Source: Micropruina glycogenica (GTDB taxonomy: Bacteria > Actinomycetota > Actinomycetes > Propionibacteriales > Propionibacteriaceae). Taken from it: a DNA stretch of 64,000 nt. The stretch lies in the NCBI RefSeq assembly GCF_900289045.1, contig NZ_LT985188.1, positions 2,294,001 to 2,358,000 of the forward strand, in the 5' to 3' direction. Below the pieces are notes generated by a model. That model was not told the DNA's origin and made no database searches. It saw nothing but the letters and a program-made list of their open reading frames with translations. This document shows, piece after piece, positions 27,011 to 35,227 of this stretch. Each line of letters starts with the position of its first letter. Within the stretch, counting starts at the first letter, position 1. Both the position numbers and the translations under genes were made by a program.

Positions 27011-27834
27011 CGCACCTCACCGGTCCGAATCGAGGGGCCGCCGTCCGCGGGGTCGTCGGCTGCCGCGCTGCCCACGCCCGCGTCGTAGGCCGCACGGGCC
27101 GGGTCGTCGAACCTGGTGCCCAGCGAATCACCCGCCCCGACTTCGGGAGAGGTGATCAGATCCGAGTAGCCCGCACCTGCACCGTCGGTGCTGGCGTTGA
27201 CGTCCGCCAACCGCGACAGACCACGATCGTTCGAGCCCGAATCGAGTTCGGTATTGGCGGCCGCCGCACCGCGTGCGATCCGTCCGGCAATGACACCCGC
27301 GAGACCGCACAGAGCAAGGAAGGCCACCGGACGACGCCGGGCGAAGCTCTGTACTTCCTTGAGCAAATCCGCAGGTTCGTGGCCCTCCAGCCACTCGGCG
27401 AACTCGCCGCTCTTCCGAGCGGCCTGCTCGACCAGATCGGTGACGGGCCCGGGCTGTTGCGAACCCGAGGCCAGGCCGCCGAGCTCTTCCGAAATCGAGT
27501 GCAGGCTGGCGGCCAGCCGCTGCTGTTGCGTGCCTCCTTGGGCGGCAACCTCGTCGCGTACCGACTCGAACAGGCTCCTGGCCTGCTGCTTCGTCTCGGC
27601 CACTACGTTGGACGCCTCCTGCTTTGCCGTGCCGGCCACGTCCTTTGCGGCCTGCACACCGGTTTCGGCGACCTTGCCGGCCTCTGTTGCAACGGTGTTC
27701 TTCGACGACTCGGTGGTGCTGTCTTTCATGGAGGGTTGAGATGTGTCATCGGGCCGATAACGATCGCCCGAGTCAACGGCGTCTGGATTCTGCGCCGCCG
27801 GTGCACCTTCATAGGGAGAGGGGGGTTGGGTCAT
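27007..27834 (-). CDS. Hypothetical LEA-like/coiled-coil membrane protein
   Basis: 275 residues, no firm family. The N-terminal half is rich in Ala, Lys, Glu and Thr with 11-residue-like periodicity (AGKVAETGVQAAKDVAGTAK, QEASNVVAETKQQARSLFES), reminiscent of LEA or apolipoprotein helices. A membrane segment lies at ~165-185 (RPVAFLALCGLAGVIAGRIA). The C-terminal third is acidic, Ala/Gly/Asp-rich and probably disordered. It is the promoter-proximal gene of the holin/DUF3618 unit, and genes of this kind usually lead such clusters. A role in desiccation or osmotic stress is only an inference. Confidence 0.75.
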   Translation of the reverse strand: MTQPPSPYEGAPAAQNPDAVDSGDRYRPDDTSQPSMKDSTTESSKNTVATEAGKVAETGVQAAKDVAGTAKQEASNVVAETKQQARSLFESVRDEVAAQGGTQQQRLAASLHSISEELGGLASGSQQPGPVTDLVEQAARKSGEFAEWLEGHEPADLLKEVQSFARRRPVAFLALCGLAGVIAGRIARGAAAANTELDSGSNDRGLSRLADVNASTDGAGAGYSDLITSPEVGAGDSLGTRFDDPARAAYDAGVGSAAADDPADGGPSIRTGEVR

Positions 27835-27864
27835 CAGGAAGCTCCTCCGCTGCTGTCTAGGATT

Positions 27865-27914
27865 TTCGTGGTGAACACGAAGTACGCGACGTTCACGCTA
27901 ACTTACGGTGTAAG
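27865..27914. promoter_or_regulatory. Two operator-like palindromes upstream of the envelope-stress unit
   Basis: TTCGTG-GTGAA-CACGAA (27865-27881) and CTTAC-GGT-GTAAG (27902-27914) lie 31 and 68 bases upstream of the minus-strand start at 27834. The second resembles actinobacterial TetR-family operators; the TetR gene at 23830-24546 is a candidate binder. Confidence 0.45.
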
Positions 27915-28009
27915 CCCCGACCACACCCCAAGGGCCGGAAAGTCAACAAGGGTGGGGACGACGTGTGCCTCGCGGCGTAGCGTGGCGCGGGTCGGAGACA
28001 GGAGGAACC

Positions 28010-28170
28010 GTGCCCGCATCGCGCGCAGCGCGCACGTCGACCACCGCCTTCATGGAGCGGCTCGAGCAGAGCGAATCCCTGGGCCGGGCGGCCGACGAGA
28101 TGGCGAAACCGATGGGTGCGCTGCTTGGCGATGGACCCGTGAGCGATGCACTGAGGGGACGACCACTCGC
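28010..28170 (+). pseudogene. DUF2231 protein, N-terminal fragment
   Basis: GTG 28010 has AGGAGG directly upstream. The frame reads FMERLEQSESLGRAADEMAK, PMGALLGDGPVSDALRGRPL, which matches the leader segment before the usual GHPLHP membrane part of DUF2231 proteins. It then runs into foreign sequence. It abuts a dehydratase fragment on the other strand, so a deletion or rearrangement joined two broken genes near 28165-28172. Confidence 0.55.
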
Positions 28171-28502
28171 CGCGTATGGCAGCGCGCCTTGCGCCCCCAG
28201 TTCGCGCGCCGCTGCCTCGACCAGCAGACCCAACTCATAGTGGCCGGTGTGCAGACCGAGCGCCGTGGGCGTGCCGTCGGCACCGCGCAGCCCGCCCAGG
28301 GTGCTCACGATCATGATGTCGTCGTGGCCCAGCTCACCCGGCGCCCAGCCCATGCCGGCGTTCTGGCTCATCGGGAACAGGTCGCCCGACGGGGCCTCGC
28401 GCAGCAGTTCCGGCGTCAGCGGCAGCCGGCCCGCCGCCCGTCGGCGTGCGTCGCCACCTCGAACAATGCCGCATCGGTGCGATAGATGTCGTCGAGCCCC
28501 AT
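28171..28502 (-). pseudogene. YjhG/YagF-type sugar-acid dehydratase, N-terminal fragment
   Basis: ATG 28502 starts MGLDDIYRTDAALFEVATHA. After a frameshift near 28430 the gene continues as LPLTPELLREAPSGDLFPMS, QNAGMGWAPGELGHDDIMIV, STLGGLRGADGTPTALGLHT and GHYELGLLVEAAARELGAQG. That is a strong match to the start of xylonate dehydratases of the YjhG/YagF (IlvD-like) family, which need about 650 residues. It is cut at ~28171 against the DUF2231 fragment. So both a frameshift and a truncation are present. Confidence 0.75.
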
Positions 28503-28571
28503 GCACCCGACCTTAGGGCGGTTCCGTCGACGTTTGGTGTCGACTACGACCTCGAACGTCGACGAAACCCG

Positions 28572-29213
28572 TCACCCGCCGGCCGCGCGCACCCGCATCG
28601 CGGCTGAGACCCGGTTGTCGACGCCCAGCTTCGCGAAGATCGTGCTCAGGTGCGCCTTGACCGAGGCCATGCTGACCCCGAGGCGGGTCCCGATCTGGGC
28701 ATTGGTGAGCCCGTCGGCCATGAGGACGGCCACCTCACGCTCGCGCGCAGTGAGCCGGGCGTAGGCGGCTGCCGCCTCGGGGTCCACCGCCGGCTTGTCG
28801 ACCGCCACCTGGATGAGCGTGTTCGTCACCTCGGGCGACAGCGACGGCTCGCCGGCATGGACCCGCCTGACCGCGTCGGTGAGCCGGGCCGGGTCGGCGT
28901 CCTTGAGCAGGAAGCCGTCCGCACCCAGGCGCAGCGCGCGCACTACGTAGTCGTCGGTGCTGAACGTGGTGAGGACGATGACCTTCGGCCGGGGCGCGCG
29001 ACCGGCCAGAGCCTCCAGCGTCGCCAGCCCGTCCATCCCGGGCATGCGGATGTCGAGCAGCAGCACGTCCACCGGGGTCGCCTCGAGCTCGGCCAGCGCC
29101 GCCGCGCCGTCGCCCGCCTGCCAGGCCACCTCGAGGCTGGGGTCCTCGGCCAGGATGAAGCGCAGCCCTGTACGCACCATCGGGTCGTCGTCGACGATGC
29201 CCACGGCGATCAC
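28572..29213 (-). CDS. NarL/FixJ-type response regulator
   Basis: 213 residues. Receiver: acidic triad VDDDP, phospho-acceptor Asp54 (LLLDIRMPGMDG), Thr (VLTTFS) and Lys (FLLKDAD). Output: LuxR-type HTH (LTAREREVAVLMADGLTNAQ, IGTRLGVSMASVKAHLSTIF). It overlaps the kinase gene by ATGA and is its cognate regulator. Likely targets are the divergent ABC exporter and esterase genes, as is common for this gene order. Confidence 0.95.
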   Translation of the reverse strand: MIAVGIVDDDPMVRTGLRFILAEDPSLEVAWQAGDGAAALAELEATPVDVLLLDIRMPGMDGLATLEALAGRAPRPKVIVLTTFSTDDYVVRALRLGADGFLLKDADPARLTDAVRRVHAGEPSLSPEVTNTLIQVAVDKPAVDPEAAAAYARLTAREREVAVLMADGLTNAQIGTRLGVSMASVKAHLSTIFAKLGVDNRVSAAMRVRAAGG

Positions 29214-30373
29214 AGCTGCTCCTTCGCGTCGCGGATCGGCAAGACCACGTCCAGGACGAACCGCCCGTCCTGCACACCGTGGCTCACGCTCCCACCGAGC
29301 AGGGCCACCCGCTCGTCGACGCCGATGAGCCCGAGCCCTGCGCCCGTGCGGTCGGGCGGTGCCAGGTCGGCGATCGGGTTGACGACGTGAACCCGCACCG
29401 CGCCGGTCTCGTGACTCACCGCCACGTCCACCGGGCTGCCGGGGGCGTGCTTGCGCGCGTTGGTGATGGCCTCTTGGAGGATCCGGAACCCATGCCGCGA
29501 CACCCGGACGGGCACCGCCGCGAGATCGCCGGTCACTCTCAGCCGCACCTGCTGGCCCACATCCTCGGCGTCGGCCGCGAGCACCGCGGCCTGCTCGAGC
29601 GTCGGCTGCGGGGCCTCCGGCGCCAGGCCCGGGCTGCGCAGCGTGGTCAGCATGGCCCGCAGCTCATCGAGCGAGGCCTGCGCGTTGGCCTGGATGAGCT
29701 CTGCCGTCTCGCGATACTCCTGCGGCGTCGTGCTGCTGCGATAGGCCAGCGCGCCGGCGTGCAGGGCGACGAGCGAGAGCCGGTGGGCGATCGCGTCGTG
29801 CATCTCGCGGGCGATGCGCTCACGCTCGGCCAGCCGCGCCTCGGCCAGCCGGGCCAGCTCAGCCTCGTGCCGGGCGGCCTCGGCCCGGACACGATCCTCT
29901 CGGGCCTCGAGCCGGGCCCGGGCCAGCAGCCCGACCAGGCTCGCCACCACGACCGCGACGACGGCCAGGATCAGCTCCACCTGGAGCGCAGAGGCGGCCG
30001 CCCCGCCGCGGGTGCTGCCCCACGACTCGATCCCCTTGCCGGCGACCAGCGCCGCCCCGATGCCCACGGTGGTCAGCAGCCGACCCGACCGGCGCGCGAC
30101 GCTCTCCTGAGCAGCGGCCGCCGCCCCGATCACCGTCGGCGACACGGCCCACAGCACCGCGCAGGCGAGAGCCGACGCGACGGGTCGGCTCGTCCGCCAC
30201 CGCAGCGCGACCAGGGCGAGCAGCCCGGGGCCGGCGACGCGCAGCAGCCACCAGAGGCTCAACGGCTGGTCGGCCACGACCGCGGCGAGCGCGGGCGTCA
30301 TGTAGTAGGCCCAGCCCAGCCCGGCGACGACCCACGGCCACGGGGTGCGCGCAGGGACGCTCGGATTGGTCAC
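29210..30373 (-). CDS. Sensor histidine kinase (HisKA_3 type)
   Basis: 387 residues. Several N-terminal membrane segments (to ~150) with little outside the membrane suggest it senses within the bilayer. The coiled linker leads to the phosphorylation box ERIAREMHDAIAHRLSLVAL with His192. The ATPase domain shows ILQEAITNARKHA (N-box) and TGAGLGLIGVDERVALLGG (G-box). It lies divergently to an ABC exporter. Such intramembrane kinases often respond to antibiotics or peptides handled by their own transporter. Confidence 0.94.
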   Translation of the reverse strand: MTNPSVPARTPWPWVVAGLGWAYYMTPALAAVVADQPLSLWWLLRVAGPGLLALVALRWRTSRPVASALACAVLWAVSPTVIGAAAAAQESVARRSGRLLTTVGIGAALVAGKGIESWGSTRGGAAASALQVELILAVVAVVVASLVGLLARARLEAREDRVRAEAARHEAELARLAEARLAERERIAREMHDAIAHRLSLVALHAGALAYRSSTTPQEYRETAELIQANAQASLDELRAMLTTLRSPGLAPEAPQPTLEQAAVLAADAEDVGQQVRLRVTGDLAAVPVRVSRHGFRILQEAITNARKHAPGSPVDVAVSHETGAVRVHVVNPIADLAPPDRTGAGLGLIGVDERVALLGGSVSHGVQDGRFVLDVVLPIRDAKEQL

Positions 30374-30422
30374 GACCTCAGCCTAGGGTCCTCGGCGCCT
30401 GCCCGGATCGGTCGTGGGGGGA

Positions 30423-30480
30423 CGCGCGGGGGTCCGTTCGGCCAGGTCCCCGGCTAGCCGGACGGACCCCGCCGCGCGGC
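30423..30480. promoter_or_regulatory. Long imperfect palindrome between the kinase and ABC genes
   Basis: GCGCGGGGGTCCGT at about 30424-30437 is mirrored by ACGGACCCCGCCGCGC at about 30462-30477. It sits in the 153-base divergent region and is a candidate site for the response regulator; equally it could be a hairpin. Confidence 0.35.
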
Positions 30481-30526
30481 CCATCGCCCGATGTGCCCGC
30501 CCGGGTGGCCGCGGTGCACTGAGACC

Positions 30527-31234
30527 ATGATCGAGCTCAGCCACGTGACCAAGCGCTTCGGCGCCACGCTCGCCCTCGACGACGTGAGCTTCGCCGTCCG
30601 GCCCGGCAGCATCGTCAGCTTCCTCGGCCCCAACGGGGCCGGCAAGTCCACCGCCCTACGCTGCCTGGTGGGCCTCGTCCAGCCGGACACCGGCACCGCA
30701 ACCGTGGCCGGGGTCGCCTACCGCACCCTGCGCAGCCCCGGGCTGGTGGCGGGTGTGCTCCTGAACGCCGACGACGCCCACCCAGGACGGACGGGGCGCG
30801 AGACTCTCCGGCTCGCCTGCCTGACCCTGGGGCTACCGTTCAGCCGCGCCGACGAGGTGCTTGCCGAGGTCGGCCTGTCCCGTGCCGAGTCCCGGCGCCG
30901 GGTGCGCACCTACTCGCTCGGCATGCGGCAGCGGCTCGGCATCGCCCGCGCGCTGCTGGGCGACCCGTCAGTCCTCGTCCTGGACGAGCCGGCCAACGGT
31001 CTCGACCCCCAGGGGCAGCGCTGGCTCGCCGGTCTGCTGCGCCAGCGCGCCGAGCGCGGCGGGGCCGTCCTGCTGTCGAGCCACCAGCTGGCCGAGGTCG
31101 CCCGGATCGCCGACCGCGTCGTCATGATCGGCGCCGGTCGGGTGCTGGCCAACCGGCCCTTGGCCGACGCCGGCGCCGCCGAGCTCGAGGACGAGTACTT
31201 CACCCTCACCAGCGGCGTCGATCGCGCCGCCTGA
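30527..31234 (+). CDS. ABC transporter ATP-binding protein
   Basis: 235 residues from ATG 30527. Walker A GPNGAGKST, signature YSLGMRQRLGIARALLGDP, Walker B VLVLDEPANGLDPQG and the H-loop SSHQLAE are complete. It belongs to the CcmA/DrrA-like exporter branch typical of two-gene antimicrobial-peptide or drug efflux systems. The membrane partner follows 16 bases later, and a two-component system is divergent upstream. Confidence 0.95.
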   Translation: MIELSHVTKRFGATLALDDVSFAVRPGSIVSFLGPNGAGKSTALRCLVGLVQPDTGTATVAGVAYRTLRSPGLVAGVLLNADDAHPGRTGRETLRLACLTLGLPFSRADEVLAEVGLSRAESRRRVRTYSLGMRQRLGIARALLGDPSVLVLDEPANGLDPQGQRWLAGLLRQRAERGGAVLLSSHQLAEVARIADRVVMIGAGRVLANRPLADAGAAELEDEYFTLTSGVDRAA

Positions 31235-31249
31235 TCAAGGAGCCCCAGC

Positions 31250-32038
31250 ATGTCCCAGACCCTCACCGTCCCTCGTCGCGCCGCCGGCACCACACGGGCC
31301 GACGACCCGAGCACCGTCCGCCAGCTGGCCCGGGCCTGCCTGATGGAGCTGCGCTCGCTCCTCAACACCCGCGCCGGGATCGCCCTCGCGGTGGGTGCCG
31401 TGCTCGGCATCGGCGTGTTCGCGGGCGGCCGGGCGGCCTTCCCGGCCGACGACACGGCGCTCGGCGTCCTCGTGACGATGGCGTCCTGGCCGGGAGGTCT
31501 GGCCGCGATGGTGGCCTCCGTGCTCCTCGTGACGAACGAGTTCTCGACCGGAACGATCTCGGCCACGCTCGCCCTGCAGCCGCGGCGCGGCATCGTCCTG
31601 ACGGCAAAGGCGCTCGTCGTGACAGGCCTGGTCCTACTCGTCACCGCGGTCGCGCTGCTGGCCGGCGTGCTCATGGTGCTCGTCGTCCCGCTCGTGACCG
31701 GGCAGGATCTGCAGTGGACGCTGAGCCTCGCCCGCATCGCCGCCGGCACCGGCGTCAACCTGCTCACGTGCCTCGCGGCTCTCGCGTGGGGCCTCGTGGC
31801 CCGCAACGCGGCCGCGCCGATCGTGCTGCTGCTCGTCTGGCCCACGCTGTCGAGCCTCGTGAGCGCCGTCTCGCCTCGCGTCGGCGAGCTGCTCGCCTAC
31901 CTCTCGCTCGACGCCCCCTTCGCCGTGGCCAACGCCCAGCCGGGGGCCGTGCTGCAGCTGCTCACCGCTTCGCTCGTGTGGGTGCTGCTGCCCGGCATTC
32001 CCGGTGCCCGGCACTGGCTGCGCGCCGACCTGTCCTGA
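31250..32038 (+). CDS. ABC-2 type transporter permease
   Basis: 262 residues, ATG 31250 with AAGGAG upstream. About six membrane segments (AGIALAVGAVLGIGVFAGG, GGLAAMVASVLLVTNEFSTG, AKALVVTGLVLLVTAVALLA). The EFSTGTISATLALQPRRG loop is typical of ABC-2 exporters of this class. It forms the channel for the ATPase encoded just before. The substrate is unknown; the esterase-like gene that follows suggests a macrolide or an envelope-active compound. Confidence 0.92.
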   Translation: MSQTLTVPRRAAGTTRADDPSTVRQLARACLMELRSLLNTRAGIALAVGAVLGIGVFAGGRAAFPADDTALGVLVTMASWPGGLAAMVASVLLVTNEFSTGTISATLALQPRRGIVLTAKALVVTGLVLLVTAVALLAGVLMVLVVPLVTGQDLQWTLSLARIAAGTGVNLLTCLAALAWGLVARNAAAPIVLLLVWPTLSSLVSAVSPRVGELLAYLSLDAPFAVANAQPGAVLQLLTASLVWVLLPGIPGARHWLRADLS

Positions 32039-32063
32039 CCCACCCCTTCCGAAGGAGAACCCC

Positions 32064-33308
32064 ATGCCCACCCGTCCTCGCCGCCCCATCCTTAGGGTGC
32101 TGGCCATCGTCCTCGCCGTCGCGCTCGTCCTGGTGCTCGGCGGGTTCGCCTGGCGCTTCGTCACCACGCGCCCTGCCGGCGAGCCCCAGGCCGTCGAGCT
32201 CACCGACGCGACCCTCTCGAAGACCCTCACGTCGGCCACCGTCCTCGCCGTCGGCGAGGCCACGCACGGGACGGCCGAGTTCCAGCAGGTGCGCCAGCAG
32301 GTGCTCGCCAAGGTCGTCGCGGATGGTTTCACAACCGTCGCGCTCGAAGACAGTGCGGGCACCGCGACCCAGGTCGACGCGTGGCTCCAGGGCGGTGCCG
32401 GCACCGCCGAGGAGGCGGCGAAGCGGTTCGGCTACGGCATCTATCACACCCGGCAGATGGCCGACCTGCTCACGTGGATCCGGGACTACAACAAGTCGAC
32501 GCCCGCCGAGCGCCGCATCCGGCTGTACGGCATCGACGTGCAGCCGCCCGAGGCCGACAAGCAGGTGGTGCTGCGCTGGCTCGCCAGGCGCGACGCCGAC
32601 GCGGCTGCGTCCTTCACCGAGCGGCTGTCGACCTTCGACAACGACTCGCTGTACGACAAGAACGCCGCCGTCGCAGCGGCGCCCGTGGCGGCCGAGCTGG
32701 CGACCGTCGTCGAGAAGGCGGCAGCAGGACGCAGCGACGACGCGACACTGCGGGCCCGTCTTTCGGCCAGAGCGCTGGCGCACGGCGCCACGTACGCGAC
32801 CGGCAGCCGGCAGGGCGACGCCCGCGACCGGCTCCTGGCCGACCAGCTCGCCTGGCTCGTCGAGCGCCGGGCCGAGGTCGGGGCTAAGCACACCCTGCTG
32901 CTCGCCCACAACGGTCACGTCGACCGCGCCGGTCAGGCGACCGCGGTGCCCGGCGAGACGCTCGGCTCGCTGTCGGCCAAGCGCTGGGGAGACGCCTACC
33001 GGGCCATAGGCACCGACGGCCATCACGTGGAGCTCAGCTCGGATGACCAGACCATCCGGGTGAGCGTCGACTCGCCAGTGCGGGGCCTGTTCGCCGGCAC
33101 GCGGGTCGGCTACCTGGAGATGGCTGCCGCGTCACCGGCCAACCGACAGGTCCTCGATCGCTCGATGCCCATGGTGAGCGCCGGCGTCCCCTTCCCCGCC
33201 TGGTACACGTGGCTGCCGATGCTCCACTCGGTGAAGGTCACCCCGAACCAGGCCTGGGACGCGCTCATCTACGTCGAGGACGGCACCCCGACGACACCCG
33301 TTGGGTGA
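32064..33308 (+). CDS. Erythromycin-esterase family protein, membrane-anchored
   Basis: 414 residues from ATG 32064 (AAGGAG at 32052-32057). An N-terminal signal/anchor (ILRVLAIVLAVALVLVLGGF) precedes the Ere domain. The active-site motifs of the family are visible: VGEATHGTAEF (Glu and His), TVALEDSAG, IRLYGIDVQ and LLAHNGHVD (His). Ere enzymes open the lactone of macrolides in the cytoplasm. Here an export signal is present, and many relatives act on other, unknown substrates. So resistance is not established. Regulation by the adjacent two-component system is likely. It is followed by the broken SDR gene. Confidence 0.85.
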   Translation: MPTRPRRPILRVLAIVLAVALVLVLGGFAWRFVTTRPAGEPQAVELTDATLSKTLTSATVLAVGEATHGTAEFQQVRQQVLAKVVADGFTTVALEDSAGTATQVDAWLQGGAGTAEEAAKRFGYGIYHTRQMADLLTWIRDYNKSTPAERRIRLYGIDVQPPEADKQVVLRWLARRDADAAASFTERLSTFDNDSLYDKNAAVAAAPVAAELATVVEKAAAGRSDDATLRARLSARALAHGATYATGSRQGDARDRLLADQLAWLVERRAEVGAKHTLLLAHNGHVDRAGQATAVPGETLGSLSAKRWGDAYRAIGTDGHHVELSSDDQTIRVSVDSPVRGLFAGTRVGYLEMAAASPANRQVLDRSMPMVSAGVPFPAWYTWLPMLHSVKVTPNQAWDALIYVEDGTPTTPVG

Positions 33309-33453
33309 GCCGTCACGGGCGTGCAACCAATTGGCAACCCCCTGACGTGGGCGTCGGCCCGGACGTAGGTTCGACTCATCCAAGGCGAGGAGTCAATGAT
33401 GACCAGCCGACGCTCCAGGTTCGAGTCAAGCAGCTGATCGAGGTCGACGGCCT

Positions 33454-34040
33454 TCAGTTCAAAGACCTGATCAAGCCCGGGACGATGGTGGTGGCGGTGA
33501 CCCCGCTGCCGGCCAATTCGGCGGCGAGCCCGTCGGAGAACCCGACGGCGCCGAACTTGGCGGTCGCGTGGGGCAGCAGGTGCGGCGGCGCGACGATGCC
33601 CCCGACCGAGGCGACGGTACCGATTCGTCCCCGGCGGCGTCGCCGCATGCCCGGCAGTACCGCCCAGGCCAGCTCGATCGGGCCCTTGAGCATGGTGGCG
33701 ATGGCGTCGTCGAAGTGCGCCAAGCTGACGTCGGCGGCTGGACCCACGTGGATGATGCCCGCCACATGAATGGACACCTCGATCGGCCCCAACTCGCCCT
33801 CGACCGCGCCGCCCAGGTCGACGATCTGGTCGTGGTCGCGCACATCGCACAGGTAGGAGTGCGCCCGGGGTCCGAGGCGGTCGATGGCGGCAGCGAGTTC
33901 GTCCTGGTTCCGGGCGGCGATCGCCACCCGGTAACCGAGCCGGATCAGTTCGGCGGCGATCAGCAGGCCGAGGCCGCGGGAAGCCCCGACGACCAGAGCG
34001 ACGCCTGCGGTCCGGGGTGCGGACCTTCCCGCCTGAACCC
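33454..34040 (-). pseudogene. Short-chain dehydrogenase, truncated and without in-frame start
   Basis: The minus strand reads VALVVGASRGLGLLIAAELI and RLGYRVAIAARNQDELAAAI, a normal Rossmann start, then GRIGTVASVGGIVAPPHLLPHATAKFGAV (catalytic region quoted as VGGIVAPPHLLPHATAKFG). Upstream no ATG, GTG or TTG is in frame. A GTG that would overlap the ADH stop (GTGA, 34042-34045 region) is out of frame by one or two bases. At the 3' end the protein stops at VPGLIRSLN, roughly 100 or more residues early. So it carries both an early frameshift and a truncation, at the border with the two-component/esterase block. Confidence 0.65.
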
Positions 34041-34042
34041 GC

Positions 34043-35227
34043 TCACGGGTGCAGCACCACCTTCAGGCAGCCGTCGGTCTTCTGCTGGAACATGCGATAG
34101 GCCTCCGGTGCCTCGCTCAGCGGCAACCGGTGGGTGGCCAGCGTTTCCAGCCCCAACTCGTCGCCGGGACGCAGCGCGATCTCGAGCAGTTCATCGGTCC
34201 AGCGCTTCACGTGGCACTGGCCCATCCGCAGGGTGAGGCCCTTGTCGAACATGGTCATCATCGGCAGTGGGTCGGCCATACCGCCGTAGACGCCGCTGAT
34301 GCTGACCGTGCCGCCCCGCCGCACCGACTCCAGGCTGAGGTTCAGCGCCGCCAGCCGGTCGATGCCGACGCTCTCGACGGCAGCCTGCGCGACCGGCTTC
34401 GGCAGCCGGGCCGCAGCACCGATCACCGCCGCGGCCACCGGGCTACCGTGCGCCTCCATGCCGACCGCCTCCAGCACCCCGTCGGGTCCACGGCCCTCGG
34501 TGAGATCCCGCAGGGCGCCGGCGACATCGTCCACCGCGGCGGCGTTCACCACCTCCGATCCGCTGGCCGCTGCCCTCGCCAACCGCTCCGGCACCAGGTC
34601 GACGCCGATCACCCTGCCGACACCTCGGTGCAGCGCGCTGCGCACCGCCAGTTGGCCGACCGGGCCCAGCCCGATCACGGCGAGGGTGTCGTCGGGCCCG
34701 ACGTCGGCGTACTGCACCCCCTGCCAGGCGGTGGGCAGGATGTCGGACAGGTACAGGAACCGCTCGTCCGGCAAATCCTCCGGCAGCCGGATCGGGCCGA
34801 AGTCGGCGTGCGGCACCCGAACGTACTCGGCCTGCCCGCCCGGCACCGCGCCGTAGAGACTGGTGTAGCCGAAGAGGCTGGCGCCCTTGCCCTGCTCAGT
34901 GTTCTGGGTGGTCTCGCACTGCGCGAACAGGCCGCGCGAACACATCCAGCAATGCCCGCACGAGATGTTGAAGGGCACCACCACCCGGTCGCCGACCTTC
35001 AGCTCGCCGACGTCCGAGCCCACCTGCTCGACCACTCCCATGAACTCGTGGCCGAGCACGTCACCCCTGGTCAGGTAGGGGGCGAGCACCCCGTACAGGT
35101 GCAGGTCGGAGCCGCAGATCGCGGTCGACGTGACCCGGACGATCGCATCGGTCGGCTGCTCGATGGACGGGTCGGGCACGCTCTCGACACGGACGTCCTC
35201 GAGCCCGTGCCAGGTCAGCGCCTTCAT
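34043..35227 (-). CDS. Zinc-dependent alcohol dehydrogenase
   Basis: 394 residues from ATG 35227, which overlaps the catalase stop (ATGA). Catalytic zinc ligands: Cys in AICGSDLH and His-Glu in GHEFMG. Structural zinc site: CGHCWMCSRGLFAQC. Rossmann motif: VIGLGPVGQLAV. It is the glutathione-independent formaldehyde dehydrogenase-like branch of MDR enzymes, with a ~20-residue insert (ETTQNTEQGKGASLFGYTSL). The substrate is not known; oxidation of an aldehyde or alcohol with NAD is expected. It is co-transcribed with catalase, pointing to stress detoxification. Confidence 0.93.
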   Translation of the reverse strand: MKALTWHGLEDVRVESVPDPSIEQPTDAIVRVTSTAICGSDLHLYGVLAPYLTRGDVLGHEFMGVVEQVGSDVGELKVGDRVVVPFNISCGHCWMCSRGLFAQCETTQNTEQGKGASLFGYTSLYGAVPGGQAEYVRVPHADFGPIRLPEDLPDERFLYLSDILPTAWQGVQYADVGPDDTLAVIGLGPVGQLAVRSALHRGVGRVIGVDLVPERLARAAASGSEVVNAAAVDDVAGALRDLTEGRGPDGVLEAVGMEAHGSPVAAAVIGAAARLPKPVAQAAVESVGIDRLAALNLSLESVRRGGTVSISGVYGGMADPLPMMTMFDKGLTLRMGQCHVKRWTDELLEIALRPGDELGLETLATHRLPLSEAPEAYRMFQQKTDGCLKVVLHP

